From NCBI GenBank assembly GCA_905178155.1, contig CAJINV010000003.1, positions 9,803,979 to 9,867,978 of the forward strand: a DNA stretch of 64,000 nucleotides, read 5' to 3'. This document shows positions 47,292-56,753 of the stretch, one piece after another; within the stretch, counting starts at the first letter, position 1, and each line of letters begins with the position of its first letter. The stretch comes from Amoebophrya sp. A120. Taxonomy: Eukaryota > Sar > Dinophyceae > Syndiniales > Amoebophryaceae. Both the position numbers and the translations under genes were made by a program. The notes under the pieces were generated by a model. The model was not told the DNA's origin. It saw only the letters and a program-made list of their open reading frames with translations, and ran no database searches.

Positions 47292-48010
47292 CTCCACCAG
47301 AAAAAGGCAATGATCGCAATTTTCTTTCCGACAAAAAAAAAAGTACTATAGGTACATGTAAATTAGCTGACCAGCCTGCGCGACTAGTCCAAATGAACGC
47401 TTCGTAAGATTTCCATGAAAAGGTTTCCATAGAAGTCGGCGCCTTCTTCTGGGGTGAGCAAGTAGTCTATTTTCAAAAAGATAGCGAAGGCAGCTGCCGG
47501 CTCGTCTCGACCCTGCGTCATTCGATGCTGCCGCTTTGAAAAGACACCAAACGCGAGTACATCGCACTAAGTGATTTTTATCGTATTCACTTTCTTCCGC
47601 AACACCAAAGCCGACTTCTCAAGATTCCTACGGGGGTTGGATCTCACAGCAATTCAAGCTCTCTTCAAAAGCAAATGGGACTAGTAAAACAAATTAAAGG
47701 GCCAACATGTGTTGGGCGACCCGCTTCACGCCGACGACTCTGCTGCGCCCCAATGCTGTAGCTAGTTTTCCTAGCAAGATGCAAGCAGAAGGGAACGCAG
47801 CCGGTATGGTTGCGGTACTGAAAAAAAATCATTATCGAAGAAGTGAACTGTGCTCGGACTTGTGCTAGTTGGTTCCCTGAGTCCCTCCGTTGGCGCAACC
47901 ATAACACCGATACGAACAGAAAAAAAAGGACCGAGTCTTATCCTTGTATAGAAGATAACTGCCATGGATTAAAAAAATGCAAATGTCAGTTAGAGCGAGG
48001 TAGAATTCTA
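47292..48010. other. Spacer, nothing recognised
   Basis: AT-rich sequence between the 46.7 kb candidate and the composite minisatellite element. No gene recognised. Confidence 0.45.
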
Positions 48011-48013
48011 ACA

Positions 48014-48220
48014 TTGCGTTTGACGTTCAGAATCGCGCTCGAGCTTGAGTTTCAAAACCAAGTTCGAGTTTGAGACACAAGCTCGAGCTTGAGAGACAGG
48101 ATCGAGATTGAGTTTCAGATTACAAGTTCGAGTTTGAGATACATGCTCGAGTTTGAGTTTGAGAGACAAGCTCGAGTTGGAAATACGAGCTCGAGCTCGA
48201 GTTTGAGACACAAGCTCGGA
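48014..48220 (+). repeat. TTGAGTTTGAGA-type minisatellite, composite element copy 1
   Basis: A degenerate array built from CGAGCTTGAGTTTGAGA-like units with alternating GAGTTT, GAGACA and CAAGCTCGAG words. The same kind of array lies at 59125-59430. It forms the left module of the composite element whose right end is at about 48960. Confidence 0.85.
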
Positions 48221-48289
48221 TTGGCCGCAACGGCCCGTGCTGCTGCTCCTCGTCTTGTCCAACCCATCAGCCGACGACCGTTGGACAAC

Positions 48290-48745
48290 CAAGAGTCGTC
48301 CTGCGGGTGAGAAGTTGTCCGACGGCCGTCGGACAGCCAAGAGTCGTCCGACGGCTCAGAAATCGCCCGACGGCCGTCGGACAGCAAAAAGTCGTCCGAC
48401 GGCTCAGAAGTTGCCCGACTCCGACGGCTCAGAAGTTGTCCCGCGGCCGTTGGACAACCGAAAGTCGTCCGACGACCGTCGGACAGCCAAAAGTCGTCCG
48501 ACGGCTCAGAAGGTGCCCGAAAGTCGGACAGCCAAAAAGTCATCCGACGGCCGCCGGACAGCCAAAAGTCGTCTGACGGATCAGAAGGTGTCCGACGGCC
48601 GTCGGACAGCCAAAAGTCGCCCGACGGTCCTACGGCCGCCGGACAACCAAACGTCGGCCGACGGCCCAGAAGTTGCCCGGCGGCAGTCGGACAGCCAAAA
48701 GTCGCCCGACGGGTCAGAAGTTGCCCGACGCCATCGAGACACGTC
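48290..48745 (+). repeat. 48-bp tandem repeat with CCGACGGCCGTCGG palindrome
   Basis: About nine imperfect copies of a 48-base unit. The core is the perfect 14-bp palindrome CCGACGGCCGTCGG, followed by ACAGCCAAAAGTCG and TCCGACGGCTCAGAAG. Because 48 is a multiple of three and the units lack stops, frames stay open on both strands through the array. The plus frame repeats DGRRTAKSRPTAQK and the minus frame repeats PSDDFWLSDGRRT. No start, splice site or flanking domain supports translation, so it is annotated as DNA repeat. Confidence 0.88.
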
Positions 48746-48849
48746 GACGCACCTTCGGGGCCGGGTTGACCAGATTGGGCGCGCCGGAAATGGAGCGACC
48801 AATCGGGGCGCGCCGGAGCCGCAACAACGAACCACATTGGGCGTGCCGG

Positions 48850-48962
48850 CGCTTTGTTTTGGGGCCGGCGCTTTTTTCTTTGTGATTTGCTATCTAGATC
48901 ATGCCGCTTGACGTTTGCGTTTCTTCTAGTGCCTACTTCCAGGAGACGCTGGCGTTGCTAGT
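48850..48962 (+). repeat. Composite element right end, copy 1
   Basis: CCGGCGCTTTTTTCTTT at 48865-48881 leads to TGATTTGCTATCTAGA (ending 48898) and, 48 bases later, to GCTGGCGTTGCTAGTT. The same three blocks in the same order are found at 59527-59636. The shared right end links two arrays whose GC-rich units differ in sequence. Confidence 0.8.
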
Positions 48963-49490
48963 TTACATTATTGAAAAAGAAAACGGACTTCCTTGGTTAC
49001 GTATCTGCGATATTGCCCCGCATGAGAACGCCAGGACCTCACCAGCGACAGACTGTCGCGCTGTCTTCTTCCAAGAAAAAAGGCACTGCACTAGCAGAAT
49101 AGGCGAAAAGCAGAAGCACACAGCTTCAGCCAAAACGGGCAGAATTAGTTCAGGACAGTCGCCTTCGGTTCATTCCAACGCCGGCACTAGCGAGATCATG
49201 ATCATGCTTACGTAGTTACAACCCTAGTCGCACGGGCTCACTGCTTTTTCGTTCTACGAGCAGTCCGCACACAGTACGAAACCGAAACCGAGTTCCCTTT
49301 GTGGAATCAGCGCTGTATTGCTTGCAGCCTCCGACCCTCCCTTTTCACTACTGCAACTGCTCGAGACCACATACAATTTGAAACTTTCTGTGTTCTTAGG
49401 CCCCGTTCATACCAACCACGCCACTGCTGCCACTTCCTGGTCACTGCCTTAGGCAAGACCCCCGCTCGGACGCGCCGCGAGTACACCACC
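48963..49490. other. Spacer, nothing firm
   Basis: A plus-strand frame opens at an ATG at 48901 inside the element's right end and reads 104 codons to 49215. Its beginning (AYFQETLALLVYIIEKENG) is protein-like, but it overlaps repeat sequence and is not called as a gene. Confidence 0.35.
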
Positions 49491-51400
49491 GGCCCAATGC
49501 TTCCCCTTTGCTCTGCAGCGATCTCGCACTTCCCCGCCAAACCGCCTGCGCTTTCTTTCACAGTTGCAGGCCTCCTTCTCTTGCCATTCGATTTCACCCA
49601 CGAAAGAAATCCACAGACGAAACTGCCCGAGCCGCCGCCGCCGCCGCGCACGATCGAAAACAATGGCGGCCCAATTCAATACAGGAGCGAAAGAAATGCC
49701 TCCCTGCCGATAGATTCGATTCCAGCTGGGCACACTGTTCCGCCGCCCCGCCAACCTTTTTCCCCGCCCCGGGCGCGGCCTTGTTTCGCCTGATCCGGGC
49801 GCACTACCCTGCCGCGCCGTGGTGTTGGCGCGCTGCAGGCTCCCCGCGGTTCTGGCGCGCCTCCCCATCCACCTGGCCCAGCGCGCCGCCACGCGCTTCC
49901 GGAGCTATTTGGGCGGGCGCCCGCCCCCGACGCACTGGCCCCCCCGGGCCCAGCCGGCGCACTCCCGTGATCTGGGCGCGCTGCGTGTGCGCCCCCCTCA
50001 CCCCGCGGCTTGTGCGCGCGCACTGCCCCACCTGGCCTTGGCGCGCTTGGCTTCGTTCCCCGTCCGGGCCCAGCGCGCCCCCCGCCCCTCTATGGTTTGG
50101 AGGCTCTGTGCCGCCTGGTCCGGGCCCCGCTGTTCCTCGGTTTGGTTGGGCAGGCGCGCGTCAGTCTCGGTCGATCCAACCCCCGGCGCACTTCCAGCCC
50201 AATCCGCGGGGAGGTGAAGCGGCGCGGCCAGGCCCGGTGGGGATGGTTGGAACAGTGCGCCAGGACCGAGTGAGGCAGTGCGGCGGGAGACGCTCCCGCG
50301 CACCACTGCGCCCGGTCTTGGTGCACTGCCCTTATTTCTCCGTCCCCGCGGTAGGTCCGGGCGCCCTGCGTGCCAAGACCGATCCTGGCGCACCTCGCCA
50401 CTCGCCTGCCCCCCCGCGGCCTCGGCGCGCGCAGTGTTCCACCCCGTGGGCCCGGGAACAATGTTCCGCCCCGAACAGCGCGGCCTCGGGAACACTTTGC
50501 GCCCCACCCAATCCAGGCGCACTTTACCGCACCCCCCGGGGCTTGGGCGCACTGCCGGAGCCCCCCGGTCGGGGCGCACTGCTCTGCACCCCCCTTCGCG
50601 GCTTCTTTTGGCGCGCTGCCCCAGACGTGCGATCCTGGGGCCACTGGCCCGCCCGATCCTGCGAAACTGTTCCGCCCGGCCCTAGCGCGCTGTCCCTCCG
50701 CCCCGTGCCCGGATAGCAATACTGCAGGGCGCTCCGGGACCCTGGCGGTCTTGCCCTTGGTTCTACATTCTCCCGCCCGAACAACGGCGCGCGGAAAAGC
50801 AAAGCGGACAGAGACGAAGCCCGTACGCAACGAGCGCAGGCACGTGCCGGCCCTTGGTCTTCGTGAAGTGTCAGGTCGTAGGGCGGGCGCTGTTGTTGTT
50901 CGGGCGCCAAGCACCACGCGGATCGCTGTACGCCGCAGGGATGACCTTCTTCGACACACGCGCGCACGCTTCTGACCAACCCCGTTCTGTGTCTTTCCCG
51001 CGACACCTTTGTAGTACCTGCGGGAATGCCCGCCGGGGGTCTCACGTACTGCTTCTAGTTGCACGTCCCTGATGGCCACGGCGCACTGCCCCATCCGGTC
51101 CGCCCGGGCGCGCTGTTCCGCCCTCCACCCGCGGGAGGGCTGGAAGGGCGCACTGCTCCGCCCGGGCCCGACGCATTGGATTTCTCCGCCCGGCTTGTTT
51201 GGCGCACTGCTTTTCCCCGCGTGGTAGGTTTGAGCGCGCTGCCCCGCCGGTCCTGGCGCACTGTCCCAGCTTCCGGCGGTCTGTTTGGGCCCCCCGTCTG
51301 CTCCACTGGCAATCTCGAGGCAAAAGAAGGGTGTGGGTCGGGGAGCGGGACTTTGGCGGGGGCCGGGCGGTTTGGCTTCCCCGCCCGCTTGCGTAAGAAT
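49491..51400. repeat. GC-rich field of GGCGCACTG motifs
   Basis: The motif GGCGCACTG (or the variant GCGCGCTG), usually followed by C-rich sequence such as CCCCGCCCGG, occurs about 20 times between 49797 and 51265, mostly on the plus strand at irregular 20-80 base spacing. This accounts for the long minus-strand open frame at 50090-51559 and the plus frame at 49508-50716, which are low in complexity and mirror each other. It reads as an ancient, decayed minisatellite rather than coding sequence. Confidence 0.7.
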
Positions 51401-51434
51401 ATATATAAAGCACTGCCGGAGCTTCCCAATGCCA

Positions 51435-51625
51435 ACGCCTTCACTAGCGCCTTCGCTTGCGCCTGTCGCGCGTGGCGCTTTCGCTATCGCATTCATCACT
51501 AGTGCCTTCATCGCTAGGGCCTTCATCGCTAGCGCTTTCATGATCGCTAGCGCTTTCATGATCGCAAGCGCTTTCGTGATCGCTAGCGCCTGTCGCGCGT
51601 GGCGCCTTCGCTAGCGCCTGCGGAA
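51435..51625. repeat. GCTAGCGCTTTCAT minisatellite
   Basis: Tandem units of 15-21 bases around GCTAGCGC(T/C)TTCATGATC and CGCGTGGCGC. GCTAGC is itself palindromic. On the minus strand the units would read as repeated Met-Lys-Ala-Leu-Ala, but no gene context supports this. Confidence 0.88.
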
Positions 51626-51869
51626 CGTGCGGAAGGGAGGAGAAACGCTCGGGCTGGCGAAGGTAAGATCCGCATGGCCTTTCTAGTGAGTTGAGTTTTT
51701 ATCGGGAGATCTTCGCTAGTTGCATTAAGGACGATACACAAAGCAAGCCCGAGCAGCAAGATTGTCGTCTCTGCCGAGCGTAGACGGCAGACCGAACAGG
51801 CCGCAATGAACCATACTTCCAACGGACAACGCAGCGGCAGCGGGAAAGTATATAAAAAGCAAACACCTC

Positions 51870-54554
51870 TCAGGGAGCGTTTTGCTCTTCGTAACGCTGC
51901 CGGACGGGCCTAGTCGAAGACGGGACCCAAATATCCACGATGTGTGACGCGAACCATTCGTTGGGGTAGCACAGCAAGGGGTTGCGAAGGTAGCAGTGGT
52001 TGCAGGCGGCGTGCATCTGCATCAGTCGGTCGTACCAACGTATCGGCACCCGTACATCCGCCCCAAAGATGTTTCCGGTCTCCTTCTGAATCTTTTCCTC
52101 ATTGTCAGCGTATTCCTTTTGTACCTGGCAGGAGCCGAACTTCAAGCTGGTGCGCAGGTTGGGCGCGTTTGAGAGAGGATCAATGCCGTTGGCAGCCCCG
52201 CCACCAGGCTTCTTCATCTCGCAGTACTGCCCACACTGGTCGTCGGAAAACACGGTGGCCATCTCCACACAAGATGCGGGACCGGCAGCGATCGCGGAAA
52301 ACTTCTGTTGCTGGTACACCGCATTGTCCAGGGACAGATCCGACTGCGCCGCGCAGTGCAGCAGGCACCAGCTCGGGGTCAAAAACCGAATGTTTTCGAG
52401 CCCATCCCGAACTAATTCCTGCCTGCTCGGGTTTTCGCACAAAAACGGAAAGCCGTTCAGTGTCAGACTTCTGTTCTCGGAGAGGACGCACATGCTGCAG
52501 TCAGCCAAGCGAAAGTAACTGCCCACAACGTCCTCGCGGAACGCTTGGTAGGGTATGGGCACGCTCAGCTGCGTCAGTCCTGCCTTGATGCTAACCAACG
52601 AGTCGCGCTCTGCTTGTGCGGAAGCAACGTAACTCCGCGTCTGCTCTACCACGGACCTGAGCCCCTCCCTCTCTCTGCGCAGCGCGGCCGTCATTTCGAC
52701 GATCGTGTTCTCCAGCTCCTCGAGCCCCATGGTGGCCAGCGCACCATCGCTGCTCATCGTGCTCACCTTCTGTAATGTCTTGAATGCGCTCTTTAGTTCA
52801 ACAGTCCGCAACGCCATCTCCTTGGTTTTGTCCACACGCTCGCGAAACGACAGGTCCTCAACGGGATTGTTGAATGTCGAACCACCCTCCCCGCTTTTCT
52901 CGGCGTCGGAAAGTGATACACTTGTAAGTGCCGCGCTGCCATTTTTTCCTGCTTCCCCTTCTTCTAAGAACGACTCGGCGCTGGAAGGATCTGCTGGTGC
53001 GGTCGCTTTGATCTTCCCAGTGCTGCTCGTGGCACCCTCCACCAGATTGCTCAGGTCCGCGCGTGTCGCCTGTATCTCGTCGGTCAGGACCCGGCACTTG
53101 TCACGCAGAAACTTTGGGACGCTGTCCATGGTCATTTTGTTCGTGTCCAGATTTTCTTCTTCGGTCGCGAATTTTTCAATAATGACCCGCTCAATGTCGG
53201 GCTTCTCCGTGTCGATCACGTTCAATATGTCTTCTACCTTCTGCTTCGTCTGGAGAACGCACTCCTGCATCAAGCTTTCCACCTCCTCTTCGATCTCCCG
53301 TACCCGGGTCCAGATTTCCTTCCGCCGCGTTTTGTCTCGGTTCAGCCGCGCAACGGTATCCCGGGCTGCCGCGCCTCCTTGCAGCCGAAATAGCGACTCG
53401 AGCTCCTTGCGGTCCATTTTCATCTTCTCCTCGTACGTGGTCTTCTCGATACCCATCGCGGGGACGATGTCGTCCAGCGCCACCTGCACCATGCGCAGAG
53501 TGCGTGGCACAATAACCTCGCGAAGCAGCCGGAACGCGAGACTGTCGATATCCGTCACTACCTGCTGAATCGTCGAATCGGCGCGCGGAACGTTCCCATC
53601 CCTGGTGGCATCTGCAAGGCGGGCGGCTACCGCGCTCAAGCCTTTTCCCGGCAATTTTTCTTCCAGCGGCATTCCCTCGAGCGCCGCCCGCTTCTTCTTC
53701 AGCGCCTGGTACAGCCTCGACAGCTTTTCGAAAGCTAAAAGTGTCGCCCGGTCCACGTCGTTGTCGTCGAAGACCGGACCCGCGTGATTGAAGTACTCGT
53801 CCGCGATCGCAAATCCCTCCGCCATCTTCTTCTCGCCCTGTGCGCCACCGGCTTGCTTGATGCTGTCCACGCGGCGAGCAAGCCGCATGAGCTCGGATAC
53901 CGGGTTCGCCGCGGCAGTGTTCACACTCAGGCCCTCAGTGCTCACTCCTCGAGCTTGCAGCGTCTGCTTAGCGGCAGCGAATCCTCGCGCCAGCAGAGAA
54001 CCCAGCCGCTCCTTGTGCGACAGGTTGCCTAACGGCGCCTCTCCAATCGGCTTGAATTGCTTCAGGACGATCAGTGCGCGATCCAACTCTTGATCGTCAT
54101 TCTCCGCGCCAGATTGCTGGACAAAGGATACCGACTGGATTGCTTTGGTGCCGGGATGTGTAAGTTTCGCGGCTGCTTGAATATTTTGCGCGTGTGACTG
54201 CTGGTTCGTCAGCCTAGTATGCAGTACGGGAGCAGCAACGATCACTGTTGAATCTTCGTCTGCACGCGACGCCCGGCTAGGCTGCCCCGGTGGTCCAGAA
54301 GTAATCGGCGCCGCAGATAGCGGTCCACTGTCATCTTCCAGGTCCGCAAGAAAAGCCTCGCTACGTGCCTGCGTCAACAGCGCACTCTCGGTCGTTTCGC
54401 CGTTATACCAAAGTAGATCTGCACTGCGAGTTGCAGGAACACCAAGAAGGTGAATCTCAACCACCGCACGCAGCCGAAACAGCGAGGAGCTGATATGCAA
54501 ATGCCGCAGCACCGCAGCAACCCGACAACGATTTTTTTCCATCGCGCAAACCAT
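51870..54554 (-). CDS. Large coiled-coil protein with Cys-rich C-terminus
   Basis: An uninterrupted frame ends at 51870. The first ATG is at 54554, giving 894 residues, although the frame is open about 130 bases further upstream without an ATG, so splicing from an upstream exon is possible. Residues 1-60 include a moderately hydrophobic segment (VVEIHLLGVPATRSA) that could be a signal or anchor. The central 600 residues are rich in Glu, Lys, Arg and Leu with heptad-like stretches (RKEIWTRVREIEEEVESLMQ; TVELKSAFKTLQKV) and are likely coiled coil. The last 220 residues contain about 14 Cys, some in close pairs (CSMC, CGQYC, CNHC), consistent with a disulfide-bonded or metal-binding C-terminal domain. 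No family was recognised. The absence of introns over 2.7 kb contrasts with its neighbours. A 139-codon frame (54984-54565) lies just upstream. Confidence 0.85.
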   Translation of the reverse strand: MVCAMEKNRCRVAAVLRHLHISSSLFRLRAVVEIHLLGVPATRSADLLWYNGETTESALLTQARSEAFLADLEDDSGPLSAAPITSGPPGQPSRASRADEDSTVIVAAPVLHTRLTNQQSHAQNIQAAAKLTHPGTKAIQSVSFVQQSGAENDDQELDRALIVLKQFKPIGEAPLGNLSHKERLGSLLARGFAAAKQTLQARGVSTEGLSVNTAAANPVSELMRLARRVDSIKQAGGAQGEKKMAEGFAIADEYFNHAGPVFDDNDVDRATLLAFEKLSRLYQALKKKRAALEGMPLEEKLPGKGLSAVAARLADATRDGNVPRADSTIQQVVTDIDSLAFRLLREVIVPRTLRMVQVALDDIVPAMGIEKTTYEEKMKMDRKELESLFRLQGGAAARDTVARLNRDKTRRKEIWTRVREIEEEVESLMQECVLQTKQKVEDILNVIDTEKPDIERVIIEKFATEEENLDTNKMTMDSVPKFLRDKCRVLTDEIQATRADLSNLVEGATSSTGKIKATAPADPSSAESFLEEGEAGKNGSAALTSVSLSDAEKSGEGGSTFNNPVEDLSFRERVDKTKEMALRTVELKSAFKTLQKVSTMSSDGALATMGLEELENTIVEMTAALRREREGLRSVVEQTRSYVASAQAERDSLVSIKAGLTQLSVPIPYQAFREDVVGSYFRLADCSMCVLSENRSLTLNGFPFLCENPSRQELVRDGLENIRFLTPSWCLLHCAAQSDLSLDNAVYQQQKFSAIAAGPASCVEMATVFSDDQCGQYCEMKKPGGGAANGIDPLSNAPNLRTSLKFGSCQVQKEYADNEEKIQKETGNIFGADVRVPIRWYDRLMQMHAACNHCYLRNPLLCYPNEWFASHIVDIWVPSSTRPVRQRYEEQNAP

Positions 54555-54564
54555 GCCTGGATGA

Positions 54565-54984
54565 TCAATCGCTGATGGGAATGACAAAGGCAACAAGAAG
54601 AAACTCTCCGCGCGGCGTCTTTCCTCCAGTAAAAGCGTGAAACCAGCCCACGCTCGCCGTGCGAGACATTCTACTTAGTTGTGTTTTATTCCTCGCGCAG
54701 CAAAAGCAAAAGGTTACTGTGCCGGTACTATCTCCATTCTGTGCAATGGAGCCTGCTGCAGGAGAAGAAGTCCTCGACGTCTGTTCCGTCATCTCGACAG
54801 ATTCTAAATAACCCCTCAAAGTAAAAACTTCACACGAACGTGAATAGTAGAAAGAGCGCGCGCGACTTTCACTCTCGCAGAGGGTAAACTCAGACTTCCG
54901 CAATGCCAAACGTAATTTCAGCAAACTCGGCATTCTGCCGACGCTCGTCCGGCGCCAGCGTGAAAAACAAAAATGAGCCAACAT
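54565..54984 (-). CDS. Upstream ORF, possible 5' exon of the large coiled-coil gene
   Basis: An ATG at 54984 opens a 139-codon frame ending 10 bases before the ATG of the large coiled-coil gene, in another frame. It could be an upstream ORF, a 5' exon read through into an intron, or chance. An internal Met at about 54795 is directly preceded by TGTCGAG. No domain was recognised. Confidence 0.2.
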   Translation of the reverse strand: MLAHFCFSRWRRTSVGRMPSLLKLRLALRKSEFTLCESESRARSFYYSRSCEVFTLRGYLESVEMTEQTSRTSSPAAGSIAQNGDSTGTVTFCFCCARNKTQLSRMSRTASVGWFHAFTGGKTPRGEFLLVAFVIPISD

Positions 54985-56750
54985 CCGCACTCCACCAGGA
55001 GCCTGTGATGAGTCTCCGTCTGCAAAAAATCGTCGACCTGGTCTGACGCCAGCTCAGTTTTCTTCTAGAAAACGTTAACCTCCCTCATTACCGAAGGAAA
55101 TTCTCATCTTTTTGAACCTGTCTCAGTGATGCGAACTCGTCCGTGCCGCTTTTTCCTTTTCCGTATAGTGACTGCATGGGAGTTGTAGCAGGTTCTCTTC
55201 TTCGCTCCTACGATTGATGTATAAACATAAAGTAGCGGAACATGGTACAATAATTCACAAAGAAAACTCGTCATGATGCCTGTCTACTTTACTCATTTTC
55301 AGCCTAAAGAAAACGAGCACTCATTTTGGTTAATATGTCATGAGACTGCTTTCCTTTTCCATCCTAAACTACCGTGTGTGAAGAATACTTACTTAGCCTT
55401 TCGCGGTCGTCAATATTCAAACAGCAACCGTCTGAACCTTGACTGTCTGCGTACTCTCCTCACAGCATTTACTTTTCTTGTATAAAAGCTTGGTCGATCG
55501 ATTCAACCGCTTGAGCGGCATAGTATAGCAAAATCGAATGCGCAAAAAAAAAGTGTGAAAAAAGGAGTGACCCATCTAAGGAAGTGTATGAATCTGCTTC
55601 GGCGCTTTTGCGATGCCGAAGGAAGCACTAGCGCCAACGATAGCCGGCGAAGCAGAGGTAGGAAGTTCGGCGGCGTTTTTTTCTTGTCCTCGCCAATCGG
55701 CGGGACGAGCAAGCGACCAAACTATCAGCCAAGAATGAAACAAAGCGCGGCAGTATAGCGCGCGGCGGGAGGTCAACTGCCGGTACGTGGCCCCTTGCTG
55801 GGCCTTCGAGTAAGCGCCCCAACGGGAGGCCTGCAGTGGTCCCACGCGGCGACGGCTCTGAGAAGTGAAGCCGTTCGACGTTTTCCGCTATCTTTTGCGT
55901 TTCACGGCGCGCCTTTGGGCATAAGGCTCTAGCTCCTCCTGATGCCGCAGCGGCCGTTGGAAAATAAGCCAAACCAAAACCTGTTGCGGTCCTTGCCGGC
56001 TCGCTTGCGAATCCGACCCCCAGTGGCATTTGTTTTTGGCGCCTTCATGGGCTTCGTGAAGGGGCCGGTGAATATGCCCAATGCCCCACGGAATAGCGTC
56101 AGGCATTTGGCGCGCTTTGCGTCTTACTTTTGCAGCGACGTGCCTCTTCGGGAGTTGCCCAGGCCTCGCAGCTGCTGCAAAGGCGGCCGTAAACGCGACC
56201 GCCCAACGTGCGCAAAAGCCGGAGCCGCAGCATGCGGATTCGCGGCGTTTTTCTTTGAGTGCGCATTTGGACGCCCCGCCATATGGCCAGACGTGGAAGT
56301 GCTAAGCGCCTCCGAAGCGTGCCACTTTTGTTGGTATGCCTACGCCAATTGGTCAAGCGGCTAGCGATGGCCGCGTTGCCTCCCTTTAATCTGGCAAAAG
56401 CCTCTGCACGGCATAAATTCTGCCGGTCCGAAGTCAGCGCGTAACTGTGTATAAGAAAACTCCCCGGCTAGATCGTTACGGTACGAACATACTATTTTTG
56501 AAATTTCTACTACTTCAACGGACGTTTTCGTGTACCACGCCTCGAATCAATATTAGGAAGACAAACGTCAGCCGTTGCAGTAGATCGCCTAAGACTAAAT
56601 TGGGCTGGCGGCCATTGAATCGCGCGAAGCTCCGCCCAGCTTCCTCCTCCTCCGCGCAGCAGGAATGGCCGTCGGTGATGCCTGCATGTGCAGAGTATTC
56701 AAAATATAATTAAAAAAATAGTGGTATTCAAACAAGGCTTCGCCCTCAGC
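54985..56750. other. Spacer with a GC-rich centre, nothing recognised
   Basis: About 1.7 kb. The middle part (about 55600-56440) is GC-richer with frames open on both strands and no motif. No repeat or RNA gene was recognised. Confidence 0.4.
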
Positions 56751-56753
56751 CTG

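Noticed and set aside
50090-51559. 489-codon minus-strand frame as a repetitive protein gene
   Set aside because: It is a by-product of the GGCGCACTG-type GC-rich repeat field and of the GCTAGCGC minisatellite. The opposite strand carries a frame of similar length, and no domain or splice site supports translation.
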